From positions 5,048,289 through 5,112,288 of the forward strand of contig NC_031479.1 of NCBI RefSeq assembly GCF_000006565.2: a stretch of 64,000 nucleotides of DNA, written 5' to 3'. Below the pieces are notes generated by a model. That model worked only from the letters and a program-made list of their open reading frames with translations, was not told the DNA's origin and searched no databases. This document shows positions 58,296-64,000 of the stretch, one piece after another. The stretch's first letter is position 1; each line of letters opens with the position of its first letter. Position numbers and translations under genes: made by a program. This DNA is from Toxoplasma gondii ME49 (lineage: Eukaryota > Apicomplexa > Conoidasida > Eucoccidiorida > Sarcocystidae).

Positions 58296-61200
58296 TTAAT
58301 CCGGAAGACCGGTTTCGATCTGCTCTGCTACATCCTCCGAGTTTCTTGACAAAAAATAGGTGTCAAGCACCTCAACGTGCAACTTTCTTCGAGATCTCTT
58401 GTTGGAGATTCCTTGGAGACGGTCTAGCTGTTCATTACGACTTGAAAGCTGGACAATGACGACGGAGCCATAGGGCGGTCCTCTGTTCAGGATACAGTCC
58501 CGCTTTTCTAACAAGTTTCTGAGACGCTTCGCTTTGTGGTGTTGCATGAAATGCGACTAGAACGACATTGGGGGCTTCGATGACCGCGATGTTCCGTCCT
58601 TAGAAGATTGCCATGCATGCAGATGTGCATTGCAGTTGCTCGCGATAACGGGAAATGGGTCTGTTGAGATATTGTTTCACCACGAGAATGACACGCCACT
58701 GCGGACGGGGAAACAAATTACACTGCGTCACCTCTGGTATTTCACTGAACCATCTAAACACGCCGTGAACGAACCCACGGTGGCAACGGACAAGGAAGTT
58801 GAATTTGTTGCCAACGTTGCATGCATGCAAAGGAACCGAATCACACAGACTACAGAGTGGTCAACAGCCACAAGCTTCTAGGTCAGGGGCGGCAACGACA
58901 TTTCGCTCCGTTTTCTTCAAGACATGTTTCTGTTAGGAGGGAGCTCGCGAGTCACCTGGACATATTTGTACCCTTTTGTGTTCTTGAAGATCTGGTTGCT
59001 GACGCGGCACTCGTCCAGGCACTGGAAATACACAATGTCTCTGGCTGTCCCAGCCTGCTTCGCCACCGTTTCTGAGTTTGTCTGTTTCACACAGGGCATA
59101 TACCGGAGAAAGAAGATTCGAAATTCGTTCAAGTCCACAGAAAGGCACGAGCTTCGACCGTCTTCACAGTTTGACCTTAGCAGCAAACGTCGTCATGTTG
59201 GTAACTACATGATTAATCAACTCAAGAAGTGTGGTAAAACATACGTTGTTTCATACTGCCTAGAACACAAAATCTTGTCTATGATATTTAAATCGGACGC
59301 AGCTGGCTAACACAGGTGATCGAGCGCTCCGATCTCCTTTCAGCATATCGGAACAGCGCTTTATCGCCATGTGCCTGCCCAAGTCTATGTTAAAATCAAT
59401 CGTCTTCCGTGTCAAAAACTGTGCCTGCATCATCAAAAACATATTGTTTTCGACAGAATCACGTTTTAGATTTCTAATTCAAAACAAAGGCGCGGTACAC
59501 CATAACCTTGAGCTTGTTTACGTAGTTTTCTGGGCGTCCCCGTGCGGACTGGCCAGATCTCTAGTTCGCCTTGATCCATCTTACCATGATGGCGTCCTCC
59601 CTAGCAATAACGGCTGGGACGCCTGAAAAGACCTCCTCAGTTGTTATTCTGTTTGCACGAATAACAATTTGTTCGGAGATCTTTGAGTCATCCCCCACAT
59701 CCTTCCGCAAAGTAGAGAATAGCCCAAATTTGACGTTCACACCGGCAATCTCGAAGACCGCGACGTTCCTGTCGTAGAACCCTGCAGCATGTGTGTGAGC
59801 AGTTCAAGGCATCGGAATATTAGGGCGACAGAAATACGTCCAGACGGAAGATGGCATGAACGCATTGCTTACTTTCACAACAGTCGATGAAGCCGTCGTC
59901 ATCAAATACGTCAACATAAATCATCAGATCTATGGACGCTGCCGAGTTCTTGATCAAAAGAGTGGTCTTGGTAGGTCTCCTGGGTGGTGCAGGGAAAGGC
60001 GGTAAGCCTATTCTTCTGAAAATCGAAGCATACGGAGAAGATGAAAAAGCAGAAAGCTGTATTTTAGACGGCATCGCTCGCCTTTAGTCATCCGCGTCTG
60101 ACTGGGGTGTGACCTTCGATTCCGCTCCGCCTACCAGGTGAGCTTGACAACGCCTGTGATGACAGTTTCTATCGTACCTGAACGAGAAGCTGAAGCCAGG
60201 AAGGATTCTCGCGACTTCGTTGTGTCCAAAGAATGTCAGCGTGCTTGAGGAATCTCCCGGAAGCCCCGGAGGATAACCGACTTTTCCAAACCACACGACG
60301 TCTTCAGGGTGGTGCGGGCCCAACCGCTGGGATAGCTGCAGCCAGTGAACATGAATAGGTTCGCGAGCGAGAAGCGATCCACTGGTGATAAGGGAAGGGA
60401 TTCTGCATAAAGCCTGTTTCTCGCGTTCTCCGCTTCGAAGTGCTTCGGTGAGACAGTCAGAAGCGACGGACTCCCCGATAAAGAATGTCCCGTCGTTGCG
60501 AAGGTGAGCGTTGGTGATCAGCGCCGCGCTGAGCAGGATTCCCACATAGTACAGCAAGCACGCGTAAGGAGACCAAGGCGTTCCCTTATTCTGTGCTAGA
60601 TCAAAACAGCTTACTTCACTGAAGACTGCTTTATGGTAGCGATCCCTCTCTGTGACAGCAGACAGTTCTATAGTGTAGCGTGCACCGCCAAAGAGGGTCA
60701 TGCTACTGCGACACCGAAAGATGAATCCTGGCTGTTAGGCTCCACAGACACTCACTTTGAGAGGAAAAGCAAAGCACCACCATTCTCCACCCGCAAGGTC
60801 GCCGGCCCTCGAAGAGTAAGCGGTTCCGCGAAACTTTGTAGGCGATGAAGGCCGTTTCGATATTCACCCAGAACTCGTGGCCTTCCCATTACAGGTAAAG
60901 GGCTTGTAGGTGCCGGCAGTCGAGAGAGGGCCATTTCAGTAGGGGGTTGTGGCGCTCGCCCAAAACCAAAAGGAATCAAGGGAGATGGTGAAGAATTGGC
61001 TGTTTCACTCGTCGGCTCCTCCCTGACGGTTGTTCCTGTGGTACCCGTCTCTCGAGGAGCCGAGGCAGAAGTACGTGACTGAAGAGGTCTATCAGCTGTA
61101 CGAGACGCGCTGCCTCCTGTGCTAGGTATGTTGTTGAAAACTGGGATCTCCCGACTCTGAATAGTGCCTTGCATGTCAGTTCCAGCCGCTCCGTCTTCAC

Positions 61201-62494
61201 CGAGTAAGTCTGCCCCTTCTTTTTGCACGCCCGTCAGCGCGATTGCCTTGGCAGGTTCGGATAGCACGCCAGCTTGAGGATCCTCTATTATTACCAGCGT
61301 CACAGCATTGGCGGCGAAGTCTGACTCCTGTTCGAAAGGTGGATGCCTCATGCTGCTGCAAATGTCAGAAACGGAAGCTTGCGAAGGGGTTTGATGAATG
61401 AGGTCTCGAAATGTTTCTCGCATGGTACGGAGCTCCGTCGCTGAAGGTGGGACATACTCGTTCGCGTCTGTGCGGCATTTCCCGTGGGGAAATTCACCAC
61501 TTCGTAGCACACCCGCGCTCGACTTAAGATGCGGTTCCATGCTCTTGATGATCCACAATGCCCGTAAACGAACAGAGGCCGTGTTCCCCGCTGGCAGACG
61601 CACAAAATGACGGATGAAAACGGCGTCGAGGTTGGTTGGCACTCTTCCGCAGTGCCAGGTCCGAGGATCGAAGAAGTCGCCGCTCCTGACTGTGCAACAA
61701 ACAAATGGCATTGAATAACCTCTCGATGTAGCGTCTGCGCATTGATGGAACCGAAGAGGCTCTACAGTGGTTGTGGTTGTAGTGCTTCGTCTCCGTTCAT
61801 CCCCTGGCTGCACAATGTCCAATGAAGTCTCCTCGTTCTCCTCTGGTTTGAATTCCTGTGCGAGTTCGTAGTCGCCGAACGCGACTCCAACGGCACGGTA
61901 CCTCGGCTCCTTGGGGTGTCCCAGTGTATCGCCCTCAACCTGTTGTAGAGCAGATTCAGGCTTTCCCTCCAGTAGAGGTCTGCTTCCCTGAAGGCTCTGC
62001 AAGGGAGTCTTCTGTTCCCCTTCCTGTGTCACAGGCGTTGAGAGGGGTTCTACGATGATGGGAGCCTCATCTGAGCTCGCACCCTGTGGGGGTCTCCACA
62101 GAAGTGAAAGGGCTTTCTCCTCCTCTGCCGTAACTGGCTGTGCTTCTTCCCATTGTAGGCGACGCGCTTGATATGTAGGGAAGGACGCGACGGCATTGGG
62201 AAGGCTTCTTTGTCCGAGTGTCGCTGCGTGCGATCCGTTTGAGACATCATTTGAAACCACTTCTATGTCGAAATGTGGCACGGGCACTCGCAAGTCGGGC
62301 GGCTTTGTGCTATGCGCATCCGTACACTTCCTAAGCAAGACTAGAACCAGGAAAAAGTTCAGGAGAAAAACCTCTGTCGCCCTAACAAACTTTCTCAATC
62401 CACGAGTGTGCACACCCATGGAGAGTGCGCAGTCTGGACTCCACAGTGAATCCCCAAAAACCATGGAGATGGTTTTCCTGCTGGAGGTAGTCAT
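58296..62494 (-). CDS. Secreted protein with G8-like region (974 aa, 7 exons), unidentified
   Basis: Exons in order are 62494-60756, 60528-60178, 60015-59873, 59781-59585, 59081-58956, 58877-58732 and 58518-58296. Every junction is GT..AG and the phases close on one frame ending at TGA. ATGs at 62494, 62464 and 62419 are possible; the last gives a classical signal peptide (FLLNFFLVLVLLRKCTDA). Near residue 270 a G8-like pattern appears: W-x-C-G-x-V-P with TNLDAVFIRHF. A disordered insert of about 220 residues follows, then GPATLRVENGGALLFL, then across an intron LITNAHLRNDGTFFIGE. Together these resemble the paired beta-strands of G8 domains (fibrocystin, CEMIP, TMEM2). Later exons (e.g. IDLMIYVDVFDDDGFIDC, NVAVFEIAGVNVKFGLF) look extracellular and beta-rich; no second membrane span was found. 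Exon structure is fairly secure, domain naming tentative. Confidence 0.75.
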
Positions 62495-63682
62495 CGGTAT
62501 AGATAGCTTTGTGGTCAACTTTAAAGACTGAGGCGCAGGCGGTCACCTCTTTGACGCACACGCAGAAGCAACAGTCTCCAGGGGACTGACGCACCCAGGC
62601 ACCCCTCGTTGATCTCTACAGGGACTAGAAAGATTCACGAAGTATTTGCGTGAGGAGGATTCTGCAGTTAGAATCTGATGGTAAAAGCCTAGGGATGAGA
62701 GAGGCGGAGGAAACGCAGCTCACGAGTACGATTGGATCTACGTGATTTGATGGAAACGCATGTGAGTAGCCGTCACTACAAGACGGCTGCATTACGGTTG
62801 CGGCTAGCGGGCAACTGTGTGCCCGCTGAACATTGATATATCATCGAGTTTGCTCGCAGTGCTCATGGCGGAAACAGAAACTGACACATGGTCTTCCACA
62901 GAGACACTGTCGCGCGCGTGTTTCCATTAACACAACACGAGTTAAACGAAGCAGAGACTCGTGTTTGTGGCTTGTAATCAGTACCAGTTCTCGTTCCCCC
63001 CTCGGCTGCACGACTGAAGGCATGTTAATTCCGAAAGAATGTTGCCACAGCTTTGTATTCATTCGCAACAACATAAAATCTACACGAATTGAATTCCATA
63101 TCGCTCAATTTCAGACGCAAGCGGACATAATGAAGAGCATAGTCTTGTGTCACCCCTGGGCGTTTTAGTTGCAGTGAAAGTGACTGCACTGGCGGCTCTA
63201 GACGAAATCGAGATACGAATAGTCAAAAGGTTGCCCGTGGCAATTCGTGTGGTTTCTGACAGGTTTAAGCCAATTGGGTTCCCTAGACTTCAGTTCGTGA
63301 AGCGTTTTGATTCCTCTGCGTGTATGTTTGCAAACGCGTTACTTCTGTGAAATGCATCGTGGGAATATTAATCGACGTTAAGTATCGACCTGAAGGTTTT
63401 CCAAGCGCGTTACGGCTACCGTATCCATTTGCTTCACATAGGATCCACTGTGAATTCACTATTCCTCTCCCATCTCCCACGCACAAAAAATCAGTGCTGG
63501 CTTCAGAACGGACACACACACCTTTTGGCGCCGCCCCGGACCTTGCGCCAGCTTGGCAGACTCGCGTCCAACAATGCGATCATCTGCTTTACAACCGTAA
63601 TTTGCCTGGAAGCGAAAGCAGACTCTTTTAATTGAAGACAGGGCTTCCCAGTGCAGGTTTTTGTCAATTCGGCTGCTTCCAG
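62495..63682. other. Region upstream of the G8-like gene
   Basis: Promoter and 5' UTR of the minus-strand gene and sequence preceding the right-edge exon. Frames of about 60-110 codons on both strands lack motifs. A plus-strand stretch near 63490-63613 after TCCCACGCACAAAAAATCAG has a hydrophobic end (NNAIICFTTVICL) and could be another exon of the edge gene. Confidence 0.5.
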
Positions 63683-63940
63683 AATACGGTCTTGCTTTTC
63701 CTGACACACAAGGATTCGTCAGCTTACGTAGATGATCCGCAGGCTACGGACATCGGTCACGATACGCAAAACATCTTTTTGAACATATTGATAGGCGGAG
63801 GCCCCTCAATCTTTACCCTTTCCGTTGTGCGTTGCACTATCGATGAACTCGGAAATATGCGTTCGCATACTTTTCTGAAGTTGCTGGGCTTTGCCGTCGT
63901 CGGGCAGTGCGTTGTATTAACGACGCCTGCCCCCACACAC
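63683..63940 (+). CDS. Candidate exon of a plus-strand membrane protein running off the window
   Basis: Exactly 86 codons lie between an acceptor (GGCTGCTTCCAG) and a good donor (CACACAC|GTAAGG). The frame stays open past the donor to the window end. The peptide has hydrophobic segments (NTVLLFLTHK, NIFLNILIGGGPSIFTLSVV, FLKLLGFAVVGQCVVLT) separated by a polar acidic loop. This suggests a polytopic membrane protein, but no family was recognised and neighbouring exons are uncertain. Confidence 0.35.
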
Positions 63941-64000
63941 GTAAGGAGATGCCACGGGTGTGGTTTTGAACGTTTGTTTTTTATATTGGCTCGAAACCTG

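Overview
This is nuclear DNA of a cyst-forming coccidian apicomplexan (Toxoplasma/Hammondia/Neospora group). The evidence is GC-rich genes split by GT..AG introns, intergenic gaps of 1-3 kb, large proteins inflated by Ser/Arg/acidic low-complexity inserts, AAAATG-type start contexts, TGCATGC elements and (TA)n tracts. No prokaryotic features, rRNA, convincing tRNA, mobile element or CRISPR array was seen. Gene models were built by hand from splice sites, reading-frame phase and family motifs, so exon borders are predictions. The species cannot be fixed from the sequence alone.

Layout. 402-8450 (+): 3' part of a giant DUF3638/DUF3645-type protein with a central EF-hand and a Vps62/DUF946-like tail. 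11016-15548 (-): a GT60 Skp1-hydroxyproline GlcNAc-transferase (Gnt1-like) with very large inserts. 16995-17544 (+): possible small two-exon gene. 17820-21077 (+): secreted protein with a tandem repeat, an acidic belt and a Cys-bearing C-terminal domain. 23824-25551 (+): secretory-type acidic protein with eleven 24-bp repeats. 28983-31102 (-): RNA polymerase II subunit RPB11 in four exons. 31552-32838 (-): exon-like pieces of an unidentified gene. 33727-35239 (+): small membrane protein. 35999-36552 (+): weak two-exon candidate. 37456-43544 (+): lipase maturation factor (LMF) family protein in eight exons. 46325-52263 (+): 1822-residue RING-H2 E3 ligase with an additional C2H2/UBZ-like finger. 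54016-58249 (-): wybutosine synthase TYW1 (radical SAM) without a flavodoxin domain. 58296-62494 (-): seven-exon secreted protein with a G8-like region. 63683-63940 (+): one exon-like stretch at the right edge.

How the genes relate. No operon logic is expected. Themes recur: ubiquitin/Skp1 biology (GT60 enzyme, RING-H2 protein, possibly the DUF3638 protein), secretory-pathway proteins (17820, 23824, LMF, G8-like) and core RNA functions (RPB11, TYW1). The most informative points are the flavodoxin-less TYW1 starting about 46 bp after the stop of the G8-like gene, the DUF3638/EF-hand/Vps62 architecture, and several spliced genes that a simple ORF scan misses.
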